A model generated the notes under the pieces. It searched no databases and was not told where the DNA came from. It saw nothing but the letters and a program-made list of their open reading frames with translations. From Planctomycetota bacterium (GTDB taxonomy: Bacteria > Planctomycetota > Phycisphaerae > UBA1845), in assembly GCA_016200265.1 (NCBI GenBank), contig JACQFE010000051.1:62001-126000 (forward strand): 64,000 nt of DNA. The letters are read 5' to 3'. A program made the translations under genes and the position numbers. Shown piece by piece: positions 17,619-25,166 of this stretch (the first letter of the stretch is position 1; each line of letters starts with the position of its first letter).

Positions 17619-18056
17619 CTACACAGTTCCACGGATCGCCTCGCGAAGATTGTTGAATTCAATTCGCAACAATCTGGAGGCCACGTCGTGCATCATTCCC
17701 GTCTTCGCCAATTCCGACATTTCGAGTTCCATGGACGAATTGGTCCCGTCGTGGAACAGGATGTTCTCTGCCGGCTTTTCCTTCGGCATCATGGTCAGCC
17801 GTCCGGCGTCGTCCGTGGAAACCTGCTCACTCCGCAAATGCAGTGGCTGATGCGGATCCGAGCCTCGCTCCGTGATCGCCTTCCGCAATGTCTGCTGAAA
17901 CGCGACCGGATCGAGTTGCTTTGCTCGATAGCCGGGCGTCTGCAAGTTCGCGATGTTGTCGGCGATGACTCGTAGCCGAGCTTCGCTGAATGAGAGGGTG
18001 TTGACCAAGGCCGGAGCGTTTCCACCATCGATCAATCCCGCAAACACCGCACCCAT
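17619..18056 (-). CDS. flgB: Proximal rod protein FlgB
   Basis: FlgB is a proximal rod subunit and the first gene of the structural operon. The N-terminus carries LSFSEARLRVIADNIANLQ followed by TPGYRAKQ, the rod-protein signature, and the C-terminus ends in the helical LLRIEFNNLREAIRGT. The ATG at 18056 follows GGAGGA by 7 nt; an upstream in-frame ATG is less well placed. A consensus sigma-54 promoter lies about 120 bp upstream. Confidence 0.95.
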   Translation of the reverse strand: MGAVFAGLIDGGNAPALVNTLSFSEARLRVIADNIANLQTPGYRAKQLDPVAFQQTLRKAITERGSDPHQPLHLRSEQVSTDDAGRLTMMPKEKPAENILFHDGTNSSMELEMSELAKTGMMHDVASRLLRIEFNNLREAIRGTV

Positions 18057-18173
18057 GGATGATCCTCCATCCATCTCGCCGCCGGTCGGAAAAATTCAAT
18101 TGCAATCCATTGCGCGCTCCGCGCGCCGAAATTCCCAGTCGCGGCGCTCCATCGCCGCCCAATCACTGCCAAG

Positions 18174-18188
18174 GCAAGTCCCGTGCCA
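18174..18188 (-). promoter_or_regulatory. Sigma-54 (RpoN) promoter of the flgB operon
   Basis: On the minus strand the sequence is TGGCAC-GGGAC-TTGC, an exact match to the -24/-12 consensus TGGCAC-N5-TTGC. Transcription would begin near 18162, giving a leader of about 105 nt before flgB. The gene immediately upstream encodes an NtrC-type sigma-54 activator, which makes this the likely target promoter for the whole basal-body/hook operon. Confidence 0.9.
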
Positions 18189-18283
18189 TGTCCGCATCCT
18201 GTGCAGGCACTATTGGAATCTGCATTTCGAAATAAGCGAATCGCGCAATACTTGCCGATCGCGCCGATTTTGCGACAAGGCCC

Positions 18284-19681
18284 TTACGCCTCCACCAAAG
18301 CGGCCTCATGCATTGAGGCACGCGACATGGACGCTTCTTCTCGCCACTGCTTGAGCTTCATGCCCAGCGTGCGTACTCCCATGCCAAGCTCGCGGGCGGT
18401 CTTCATTCGATGACCGTTGAATTTCGTAAGCGTTCGCTCGATCAACTGGCGTTCAAGGTCTTCCAACATCCGTCCGGGACGAAGAGGCGCGACAGATTCC
18501 GTGACCGATGCTCCCGGCTTCAGCCACGGCTCGATCAACGATGCCTCAATCGTGTCACTGCGACAAAGCGTTGCCGCTCGCCGACAAAGGTTTTCCAATT
18601 CGCGCACATTGCCCGGCCAGGAATAGGCTGTCATCGCTCGAATCGCGCTCGGCGACACCTTGGGCGTCGGTCGTCCTTCAGCAGCCGTCGCCTGTGTGAG
18701 GAAATGATCGCTCAATTCGGGTAAGTCTTCGGTGCGTTCGCGAAGCGGCGGCACTCGAACAGGCAACACGTTTATTCGATAGAACAAATCCTGTCGGAAC
18801 CTCTTCTTAGCCACCCAATCCTCAAGGTCGCGATTAGTGGTTGCGATGACGCGCACATCCGCGCGGCGCGTCGTGCTGCTGCCCACCCGCTCGAATTCAC
18901 CTTCCTGCAACACACGGAGAAGTTTCGCCTGCAATCCCAACGCCATTTCGGAAATCTCATCGAGCAAAAGCGTCCCGCCATGTGCGAGTTCGAAGCGTCC
19001 CTTGCGCGTGCGGTCCGCGCCGGTGAACGACCCTCGCTCATGTCCGAACAATTCACTTTCCAATAAATTCGCAGACAGCGCCGCGCAATTCAGACACAGC
19101 ATCAGTCGACCGGAACGTTGCGATGCGGCGTGAATGTAGGAAGCGACGAGTTCTTTTCCCGTGCCCGACTCACCCGCGATAAGCGCCGTGGCCGGACTCG
19201 ACGCCACGCGATCGAGCTCCTCACGCAGCGAAGACATCGCGCGGCTGGATCCGACGAGTTGTCGCCCGGCCCGTAGATCCTCCACGCTTGTCCGCAAGGC
19301 CTCGTTTTCCTGACGCAACCGAGCGTGTTCTATCGCCCGCTCAATCACAACGGCCACTGCATCGGCGTCGAACGGTTTTTGGATATAGTCAAACGCGCCC
19401 AGCTTCATCGCCTCGACCGCCGTCGCGACCGTCGCATACGCCGTCATCACCACGACCGGAGTTTCACAGCCAGCGGCGCGAAGCTCGCGAATGAACGAAA
19501 GCCCGTCCATTCGCGGCATCTTCAAGTCCGCCAACACGACGTCGAATCGACCGTCGCGAGCCGTCCGCAGCGCCTCGGCGCCATCTTCAAACGCACTTAC
19601 CGAATGATCTTCGCGAGTCAACGCGGCGTGCAGCGACTCACGAAGAATTTCCTTGTCATCAATTACCGCGACATTGGCCAT
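18284..19681 (-). CDS. NtrC-family sigma-54-dependent response regulator (FlrC/FleR-like)
   Basis: The domains are a receiver (about 1-120; Asp52 acceptor, Lys102), an AAA+ sigma-54 activation domain (Walker A GESGTGKE at 170-177, Walker B LLLDE near 238-242) and a Fis-type helix-turn-helix at the C-terminus (TARELGMGVRTLGMKLKQW). The sigma-54 contact loop reads GSFTGA instead of the usual GAFTGA. The gene overlaps the kinase gene by 23 bp and sits directly upstream of the sigma-54 promoter of flgB, so control of flagellar transcription, as by FlrC, is the natural inference. Confidence 0.92.
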   Translation of the reverse strand: MANVAVIDDKEILRESLHAALTREDHSVSAFEDGAEALRTARDGRFDVVLADLKMPRMDGLSFIRELRAAGCETPVVVMTAYATVATAVEAMKLGAFDYIQKPFDADAVAVVIERAIEHARLRQENEALRTSVEDLRAGRQLVGSSRAMSSLREELDRVASSPATALIAGESGTGKELVASYIHAASQRSGRLMLCLNCAALSANLLESELFGHERGSFTGADRTRKGRFELAHGGTLLLDEISEMALGLQAKLLRVLQEGEFERVGSSTTRRADVRVIATTNRDLEDWVAKKRFRQDLFYRINVLPVRVPPLRERTEDLPELSDHFLTQATAAEGRPTPKVSPSAIRAMTAYSWPGNVRELENLCRRAATLCRSDTIEASLIEPWLKPGASVTESVAPLRPGRMLEDLERQLIERTLTKFNGHRMKTARELGMGVRTLGMKLKQWREEASMSRASMHEAALVEA

Positions 19682-20582
19682 TGCTCACCGACGCCTCCAT
19701 GCAATTCACTGAAACCCCGGAATTCAAATGACTCGACGTTTCTCGTTGCGCGATCGGCAGGGCAAGGGAAAATCGCGCCCCGCCGATTTCTCGATTGGCG
19801 GCGGTCACCCGGCCGCCGTGTTCTTCCGCGATGCGATGGACGATCGAAAGACCCAGTCCCGTGCCGGAATCCTTCGTCGTGAAAAACGGGTTGAAGATTC
19901 TTTGCAAATTCTGCGGGGCGATTCCCGCTCCGTCATCCTCAACAATGACCGAGGCAAAGCCGCTCACTTTGCCGCGCGACGGCATTGAAACGCGAACTGA
20001 TCCGCCGGCGGGAGTCGCTTCGATCGCATTCAGGAGCAGATTCACGATCGCACGTTCGATTTGTGCGGGATCGAATTCGATGTCAATCGCACCAGGATTG
20101 TGTTCAGGAAAGAGCACTGCCACGCCCAATGTGTCCGCACGACCCGCGACGGCGGCAATCGCGCTTCGTACAATCGCACCGAGCGACGTGTTCTTAACTC
20201 GCGGCTTGGCTCCGCCTGCAAACGCAAGAATGTCGCTGACGATCGTCTCCATGTTTCGCACACCGTCGCTGATTCGCTTTGCAATTCCTCGTTCGGCCGG
20301 GCGATCGGTAAGATCTCGTTCCAACAAAGAAGCAAAGATGCCGATGCCGCCCAGTGGATTTCGAATTTCGTGGGCAACGCCCGCCGCCATCTCTCCAAGC
20401 GCCGCCAGCCGCTCACGCCGCTGCAGTTCCCGGTCCTTCTCCGCAATTTGTTCACGAAGCCTGCAAACCTCAGCCGCGAGAACTTCGTGCGAACGCTTCA
20501 ATCGTTCGGTCACATCGTTGTAGGCGCGGAAGACCCGAAGAAGTTCGGGGTCCGCGATGGTCGGCGCAGTCTCCGCGATCAT
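19659..20582 (-). CDS. Soluble two-component histidine kinase (FlrB/FleS-like)
   Basis: The 307-residue protein has no membrane segment. A coiled-coil segment (about 20-60) leads into the HisKA box GEMAAGVAHEIRNPLGG with His71. The ATPase domain has the N box NLLLNAIEATP, G1 DDGAGI and G2 GTGLGLSI. The partner is the overlapping response regulator. No PAS or sensor domain is seen, so the input is probably a protein contact, perhaps the assembly state of the flagellum. It overlaps the upstream FlgN-like gene as ATGA. Confidence 0.92.
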   Translation of the reverse strand: MIAETAPTIADPELLRVFRAYNDVTERLKRSHEVLAAEVCRLREQIAEKDRELQRRERLAALGEMAAGVAHEIRNPLGGIGIFASLLERDLTDRPAERGIAKRISDGVRNMETIVSDILAFAGGAKPRVKNTSLGAIVRSAIAAVAGRADTLGVAVLFPEHNPGAIDIEFDPAQIERAIVNLLLNAIEATPAGGSVRVSMPSRGKVSGFASVIVEDDGAGIAPQNLQRIFNPFFTTKDSGTGLGLSIVHRIAEEHGGRVTAANREIGGARFSLALPIAQRETSSHLNSGVSVNCMEASVSNGQCRGN

Positions 20583-20992
20583 CCTTGAACCTCATCAAGA
20601 CAATCAATGCGGCAACGCGACGCAGGGCCGCGATAGGCGTTGATCCCCTGTGAAACCTGGTCCATCTCCTTCATTCGCTGCGCGACCATCTGCTTCCGCA
20701 CCGCAAGCAGGCGGGCATCGGCCTCGTCGCCGGCAATGACGCGCTGCAATCGCTCCGAGGATCGATTGACCAATCTGTCCACTTCAGCCCTTTGTGCATC
20801 ATTGCAATTGCGCCGAAACTCCTGCCATCTTGTCCGAATCGGCTGCAATCGTTTCGCAACGTCGTGCAGTGTCATCGAGAGTCGCTGACGGTCGGCAAGA
20901 AGCGCGAGAAGCGGTGCGGCCGATTCATTCGTGACGATCATCCGTTGGCGGATCGCAATGGCCTCCAACTTGTCATACAAATCATCCTGCAT
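20579..20992 (-). CDS. FlgN-like all-helical protein
   Basis: This 137-residue protein is predicted to be entirely helical, with LYDKLEAIAIRQRMIVTNES and a C-terminal half dense in Arg and Gln. Length, helical pattern and position in a flagellar locus resemble FlgN-type export chaperones for hook-associated proteins, but similarity is weak and no diagnostic motif was found. It is coupled on both sides: TAATG with the TPR gene upstream and ATGA with the kinase gene downstream. It could instead be a regulator that feeds the kinase. Confidence 0.55.
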   Translation of the reverse strand: MQDDLYDKLEAIAIRQRMIVTNESAAPLLALLADRQRLSMTLHDVAKRLQPIRTRWQEFRRNCNDAQRAEVDRLVNRSSERLQRVIAGDEADARLLAVRKQMVAQRMKEMDQVSQGINAYRGPASRCRIDCLDEVQG

Positions 20993-23376
20993 TAAAACAG
21001 GCCTGATGCGCCCAACCATTCAAAATAGGCTTTCCAATCCTTCTTTTCCTCGCCGATCAACGAGTGACGAAAGGCCTCCTGTGGAATGGTCTCAGCGAGA
21101 ACCGTCGCCCTCGCGAGGGCTGTTCGCGCCTCGTGCGGTTTCCCTAGGAATACATCGCAATTGATGATCTGAACGTACGCCGCCAGCGCCGTGGGCTCCT
21201 CGCGAAACGTCGCTGCGGCTTCCTCGTACAAGGCCGCCGCAAGCTCATATTGACCGCTTTCAAACACACAGTCGGCTTCATAGAGCGATGACTCGCGGTA
21301 GTACAATTCGTTGACTCGAATTCCCTCACGCGCTGCGGGTGCATCCAGCTCGAGCACGATGGCGTGATAAATGGATCTTGCTTTATCAAATCGCATGACC
21401 AATTCGGCACGAGCGCCATCTGCGCTGCCCGTAAATTGGGCGTCGGCCAATTCATGCTCCAACGCCAGAGCACTACGTCGGTAGGCATTGGCGAGCAGAA
21501 AACGCGATTTCAGTGTTCGTGCATCACTGGGATACCGCGCAATGGCTTCTTCCAGAGAACTGACCGCCCCCTCGAAATTCTCCTGACGCAATCGAATCTC
21601 GCCGAGCAAGAAGAGTGCATCCGCGAATTCGGGCGCTTGTGGCGTGAATACGTCGGAGTCGTTCACGACTCGTTCCAGCGTCTCTTCGGCTACCTTCAAA
21701 CCATCCGGTCCGCGAGTCACATAACACTCCGCCAACGGAACCAGCGCGCGGGCCCCGTCCAGCGTTTGCGGAAACTGCCCGTAGCATTCGAGATAGGCGT
21801 CAATCGCTTCGGCAATCCGTCCCGCCTGGCGAAGAATCTGAGCGATGCGAAGCGCGGCCCTGGGCGCTTTGACATCGTCAGGCCGATCGACAATGTATTC
21901 CCGCAAGAGCTCAATAGCCCTCTTGTAATTACCGGCTTTCGCAAAAAGCTCTGCGGACTGCCAGAACGCATCGGCCGCACGACCTTCATTAAGCCGATCC
22001 GCTTTAGACAAATCCAAATAGGTAGAAGCTGCGCGGGCATAGAGGCCTCTTGCTTCTTGCGAAACTGGCCTTGCGACTCGCCCACCTCCATCGGCTGGCG
22101 GTGTTTCATCATCTTCGATTTGCGCGGCGAGAGCCGATTGAATTTGTGCTGCCGCCCGCAAGTGAGTCGGAGAGCGTTCGGCGTCATCCCAGTCCACGAG
22201 CTCGAGGGCCAGCTCGGAATACGCCAGCGCGTTTCGCAGATTCCCCTTGGTGCGTTCGTTTTCTGCGCTCAACGCCAACGAAGATCGAAGCACGTCTCGA
22301 TAGACGGGCGCCACTTCTTCAAGGCCGTGCAACTCGGCCAGGGCATTGCGAAACGAAGTCAGTGCTTCGGGTTGTCGGTCGAGCAAAGCACGCGCCTCGC
22401 CCATTCCAACATGACTCGCGACACGATACGGTCCAGAGCGGTGATAGCGATTGACATCCTCAAAGAAGGATAGAGCTTCCTCCGCGCGATCCCTGCCACC
22501 CTCTGTGAGAATCACGCGTCCCAGCAACCAGCCGCTCATGGCGTGAATTTCGCTTTCGGATGCGGCCGAATTGCGTATCGAACGAAGAATCGACTCCGAC
22601 TCGGCGAATTTACCGTCCTTGAACAGGACCCACGCTTGCAAATAATGGAACTGAGGCCCATAATCCGTGCTCTCAAAATGCGATTCGTGATCGGAAAGAA
22701 CGGAATTCGCCTCACCGAGCCGGTTTATTTCTTCCAGCAAATCCAGCTTCTGTTCGAGAGCCCAGAAGCGCACTTCCGGCGCGCCGTCACTGACGTTCGC
22801 AAGCACCGCATCGATATAAGGCATCACTTTTTCGACGGGAAGGTGAAGACGGTGCCGTGAAATCAAGGCCAATCTCTTGTTGAGCAGGACGCCGTCGGTC
22901 GCGCCCGCATGAAGGGCCTTCTCATAAGACTCGAGTGCCCCGGCATATTCGTTTCGAGTTTCCTCCAACCGGCCGATTCGCTCATGATCCTCGGCCGTCA
23001 GCGTCTGTCCGTAGCTGGTGGCTTTTTGATAATCAGAAAGGACTTTTCCAGCCGCATTGGCCAGCGATGATGGCTTTCCTTGGACACGAGCATAGCGTGC
23101 ACGGGCCAACTGCAGGTTTACAGGTGCGCTGGTTTCGTTATCGCAATCCCCGCGATTGAGAATCTCTCGACCAAGATCGAGTGCCCGATCGTTCAAGCCG
23201 CATGAGACCAGCGATTCCAGGGAGGCGATCAGCTCGGGCAACGACTGAACCTTCGGCGTGGGTCGGCTCCAGAGGATCGACCCGCCAAGCATGAGAATTG
23301 AGAACGCAAACAGTGGCATCTGCCACTTGCCGGCGATGCGTGCTCGCATTGAATTCCAGTTGGGTGCTTCGCTCAT
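20992..23376 (-). CDS. Membrane-anchored TPR-repeat protein at head of the flagellar regulatory operon
   Basis: One N-terminal transmembrane helix (about 20-36) anchors a large domain of 750 residues made of TPR-like helical repeats, for example GNYKRAIELLREYIVDRPDD and GRIAEAIDAYLECYGQFPQT. No enzymatic motif is visible. GAGG precedes the ATG. It is the first gene of a tightly coupled set (TPR, FlgN-like, kinase, regulator), so a scaffold or sensing role in flagellar assembly is plausible but unproven. It might be periplasmic, given the short cytoplasmic N-terminus. Confidence 0.75.
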   Translation of the reverse strand: MSEAPNWNSMRARIAGKWQMPLFAFSILMLGGSILWSRPTPKVQSLPELIASLESLVSCGLNDRALDLGREILNRGDCDNETSAPVNLQLARARYARVQGKPSSLANAAGKVLSDYQKATSYGQTLTAEDHERIGRLEETRNEYAGALESYEKALHAGATDGVLLNKRLALISRHRLHLPVEKVMPYIDAVLANVSDGAPEVRFWALEQKLDLLEEINRLGEANSVLSDHESHFESTDYGPQFHYLQAWVLFKDGKFAESESILRSIRNSAASESEIHAMSGWLLGRVILTEGGRDRAEEALSFFEDVNRYHRSGPYRVASHVGMGEARALLDRQPEALTSFRNALAELHGLEEVAPVYRDVLRSSLALSAENERTKGNLRNALAYSELALELVDWDDAERSPTHLRAAAQIQSALAAQIEDDETPPADGGGRVARPVSQEARGLYARAASTYLDLSKADRLNEGRAADAFWQSAELFAKAGNYKRAIELLREYIVDRPDDVKAPRAALRIAQILRQAGRIAEAIDAYLECYGQFPQTLDGARALVPLAECYVTRGPDGLKVAEETLERVVNDSDVFTPQAPEFADALFLLGEIRLRQENFEGAVSSLEEAIARYPSDARTLKSRFLLANAYRRSALALEHELADAQFTGSADGARAELVMRFDKARSIYHAIVLELDAPAAREGIRVNELYYRESSLYEADCVFESGQYELAAALYEEAAATFREEPTALAAYVQIINCDVFLGKPHEARTALARATVLAETIPQEAFRHSLIGEEKKDWKAYFEWLGASGLF

Positions 23377-23706
23377 CCTGAGCCTCGCTCTTCCAGAGCC
23401 TCTACCGACCGCCGCGCAATCCTCGCACGGATGTACCCCACCATTTCGGCAGAACTCGCCGAGTCACTTCAACGTCAGGCAGCCAATGCACGAACGCTAT
23501 TTTCAGGGTTAGGAATGACCATCGACCCACCTGCGAATACTGCGCGATGCACCGACGCGCATCCCCGGCGCGAAAAATTATTTTTCAACCGAGCAGTTAC
23601 GCGCAGCACTCCGCGCGGAATTGGCAATCACAAGCTTCTCAAGCTCACCCGTCTTAACATGTCGCATAGAACTTCTTCGTTGCTACTTGCATTCCATCTT
23701 TCGCCT

Positions 23707-23780
23707 CCAAACTTCAAACTTCGCACTTCGCACTTCGAGCTTCAACTTTGAACTTTGAATTTCGAACTTCGAACTTCGCT
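23707..23780. repeat. Degenerate heptamer array (AACTTCG/AACTTTG)
   Basis: About ten imperfect 7-bp units of the form AACTTCG, CACTTCG or AACTTTG follow each other. A related but shorter C/T-rich stretch lies near 63660-63690 in front of the same second array type. Confidence 0.75.
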
Positions 23781-23859
23781 TTGTCCCATCGTCCGCCTAT
23801 CGGGTTTGGCTCCTCGTCGTGTTGACGTTTTGATGTTTTTACGACTTGACGATTACGTT

Positions 23860-23910
23860 CTTGCCCGTTGCCTTTTGCCTGTTGCCTTCTTGCCTCGCTG
23901 CCCTGTTGCC
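23860..23910. repeat. Degenerate heptamer array (TTGCCTG)
   Basis: Seven or so units of TTGCCTG or close variants (TTGCCCG, TTGCCTT, TGCCCTG). A second array at 63698-63726 uses the same unit in the same orientation. Confidence 0.75.
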
Positions 23911-23922
23911 TTCGCAAAAATG

Positions 23923-24000
23923 AACCGACGGCGGTCGCACTCGGTCGTGCGCTCCGCCGTCGGGTTCCCGTCATTTTGTGGGACCGACTTTCAGTCGGTC
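23923..24000. repeat. Two hairpins between the heptamer array and the small gene
   Basis: The first is CGACGGCGG paired with CCGCCGTCG around 23927-23962, with a smaller inner stem. The second is GACCGACT-TTC-AGTCGGTC at 23982-24000. The second could act as a 3' structure for the minus-strand small gene, but it has no T-tract. Confidence 0.6.
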
Positions 24001-24022
24001 ATCTTCAAATCGTCATGGACGA

Positions 24023-24313
24023 TCAGAAGCAGACGTTGCAATCCAGGTTCGACGCGATCATCTTGGCTTTGGTGATCGTGATGTACGGATTCTCGCTCAG
24101 CTTCGTCACAAACAACGGCTCATTGCCGATGATATTGACGAGCGGGCTGCGACCCGGAGCAACGCCATCCTCGGGAACCCGAAGAAGGTGACCGCTCCAG
24201 TTGCAAATGTAGCAACCCGGTTCCTGGATGCTCTCGAACGGGACCGTCGTGCCAATGGCCGCGCCGAACGAGCGCGTTTCATAGTTCGTGCCGCAAGTGG
24301 TGGCAGTGCTCAT
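24023..24313 (-). CDS. Small cysteine-containing protein of unknown function
   Basis: The 96-residue product has five cysteines (Cys7, then GCYICNWSGHLL in the middle and DCNVCF at the very C-terminus), no signal peptide and no membrane segment. The middle reads LRVPEDGVAPGRSPLVNII, dense in Pro/Gly. An AGGAG site 6 nt before the ATG makes it a strong candidate gene although it stands alone among repeats. I do not recognise the family. The paired C-x2-C motifs might bind metal. A function is not assigned. Confidence 0.75.
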   Translation of the reverse strand: MSTATTCGTNYETRSFGAAIGTTVPFESIQEPGCYICNWSGHLLRVPEDGVAPGRSPLVNIIGNEPLFVTKLSENPYITITKAKMIASNLDCNVCF

Positions 24314-24619
24314 GGAAATCTCCTAAAGGTAAGGGGGACTCTAACAACCAATCTCACACAGAGTACGGAGACAATCGGCGCCAATTGTCACGGGGGGCGT
24401 TTTGACCCTTCCCAACCGTCGCTAAGCCTATCGGTAGTCGCCGAATCCAACTGAAATATCGAAATGTCACTTCCCAACCCGCGATTTTGCGCCTTCCAAA
24501 CACCCTTTTCGTCTCAATAAATTCGTATCCGCTCGATCCTCGTTTCTTGTGCGATTTTCATGCTCCACAGACAAAGTCCCGGGCTCGTGCCGTTCGCGGG
24601 CCGCCTCATTCATGGGACG

Positions 24620-24655
24620 GGCTTCCCCCGAGCCGCCTCGTTCACGAGGCACGCC
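24620..24655. repeat. 36-bp direct repeat, copy 1
   Basis: It starts GGCTTCCCCCGAGCCGCCTC and contains the hairpin GCCTCG-TTCA-CGAGGC. It matches copy 2 at 24690-24725 with two substitutions, at a 70-bp offset. Confidence 0.85.
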
Positions 24656-24689
24656 AATTGACCTCGCTCCTTCTTGCTAACGATTTTTA

Positions 24690-24725
24690 GGCTTCCCCCG
24701 AGCCGCCTCGTTTACGAGGCGCGCC
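24690..24725. repeat. 36-bp direct repeat, copy 2
   Basis: Same element as at 24620-24655; here the hairpin is GCCTCG-TTTA-CGAGGC. It is followed directly by GCGCC instead of ACGCC. Confidence 0.85.
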
Positions 24726-24746
24726 CCCATGCTGGAGCCAGCTCGT

Positions 24747-24814
24747 GTAGGGTGCGATTTAATGCACCCCTTCATCACATCGCGCCGGAAATGTTGCATC
24801 AAGATGCACCCTAC
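24747..24814. repeat. Inverted repeat with GTAGGGTGC/GCACCCTAC arms
   Basis: Nine-base perfect arms enclose about 50 bp that also contains AATGCACC and GTTGCATC, so the arms can extend imperfectly. It ends 28 bp before the truncated epimerase fragment. Confidence 0.7.
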
Positions 24815-24842
24815 CGATCTGCGATTACCCGGCGACTCCTCC

Positions 24843-25010
24843 ATGACTCGCTTCCTTGCGGCCCAGCTCGCGAATTCGCACTACTTCGACATCTCCGCCG
24901 CCCGCCGCGACCTTGGTTACAAGCCGCTCGTTTCCACCGAAGCCGGCGAAGCGAACTTGATTGAATGGCTGCGGCATTCAGAACCCGGAGCGCGAGCGAC
25001 CGGCGTGTAG
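24843..25010 (+). pseudogene. C-terminal remnant of an NAD-dependent epimerase/3-beta-HSD family gene
   Basis: The frame from the ATG reads MTRFLAAQLANSHYFDISAA followed by RRDLGYKPLVSTEAGEANLIEWL. This is the typical C-terminal end of NAD(P)-dependent sugar-nucleotide epimerases and 3-beta-hydroxysteroid dehydrogenases (F-x4-L-x3-H-FDIS-A-RDLGY-P-VS-EG). The Rossmann domain is absent: sequence upstream is repeats. Only about 55 of some 330 codons remain, so it is a 5'-deleted relic, probably of a deletion or repeat-mediated rearrangement. Confidence 0.75.
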
Positions 25011-25166
25011 GCACACAATTCAGCCCATCTTTGCTAGAAAGCGACAAAACGGACGGGTACTGCGCGGCAAGAGTGACTTTGTCAAAAATCCAACCTGATT
25101 CTCTACGTCGCTCCGGTTGCTAACGTGTTGCGAACTCTAGCGTTGCAGTCGTGTTGCTCTTGAATG

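Larger units (their letters stand above)
23377..24022. other. Gene-poor spacer with repeats
   Basis: No convincing gene is seen in these 646 bp. The right half is filled with short-unit arrays and hairpins described separately. The left part (23377-23700) shows no recognisable element apart from being the likely promoter region of the TPR operon. Confidence 0.6.
24314..24842. other. Repeat-rich spacer without genes
   Basis: Apart from the upstream region of the small gene, this stretch holds a duplicated 36-bp repeat, a degenerate third copy just before it (near 24585-24620) and an inverted repeat. No open frame here looks protein-like. Confidence 0.6.

Noticed and set aside
23982-24000. Hairpin as terminator of the small Cys-containing gene
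   Set aside because: Perfect 8-bp stem, but no T-run follows on the minus strand.
24620-24725. Two-unit CRISPR array
   Set aside because: Only two copies with mismatches and a 34-bp spacer, no cas genes, and the repeat is flanked by other palindromic debris.
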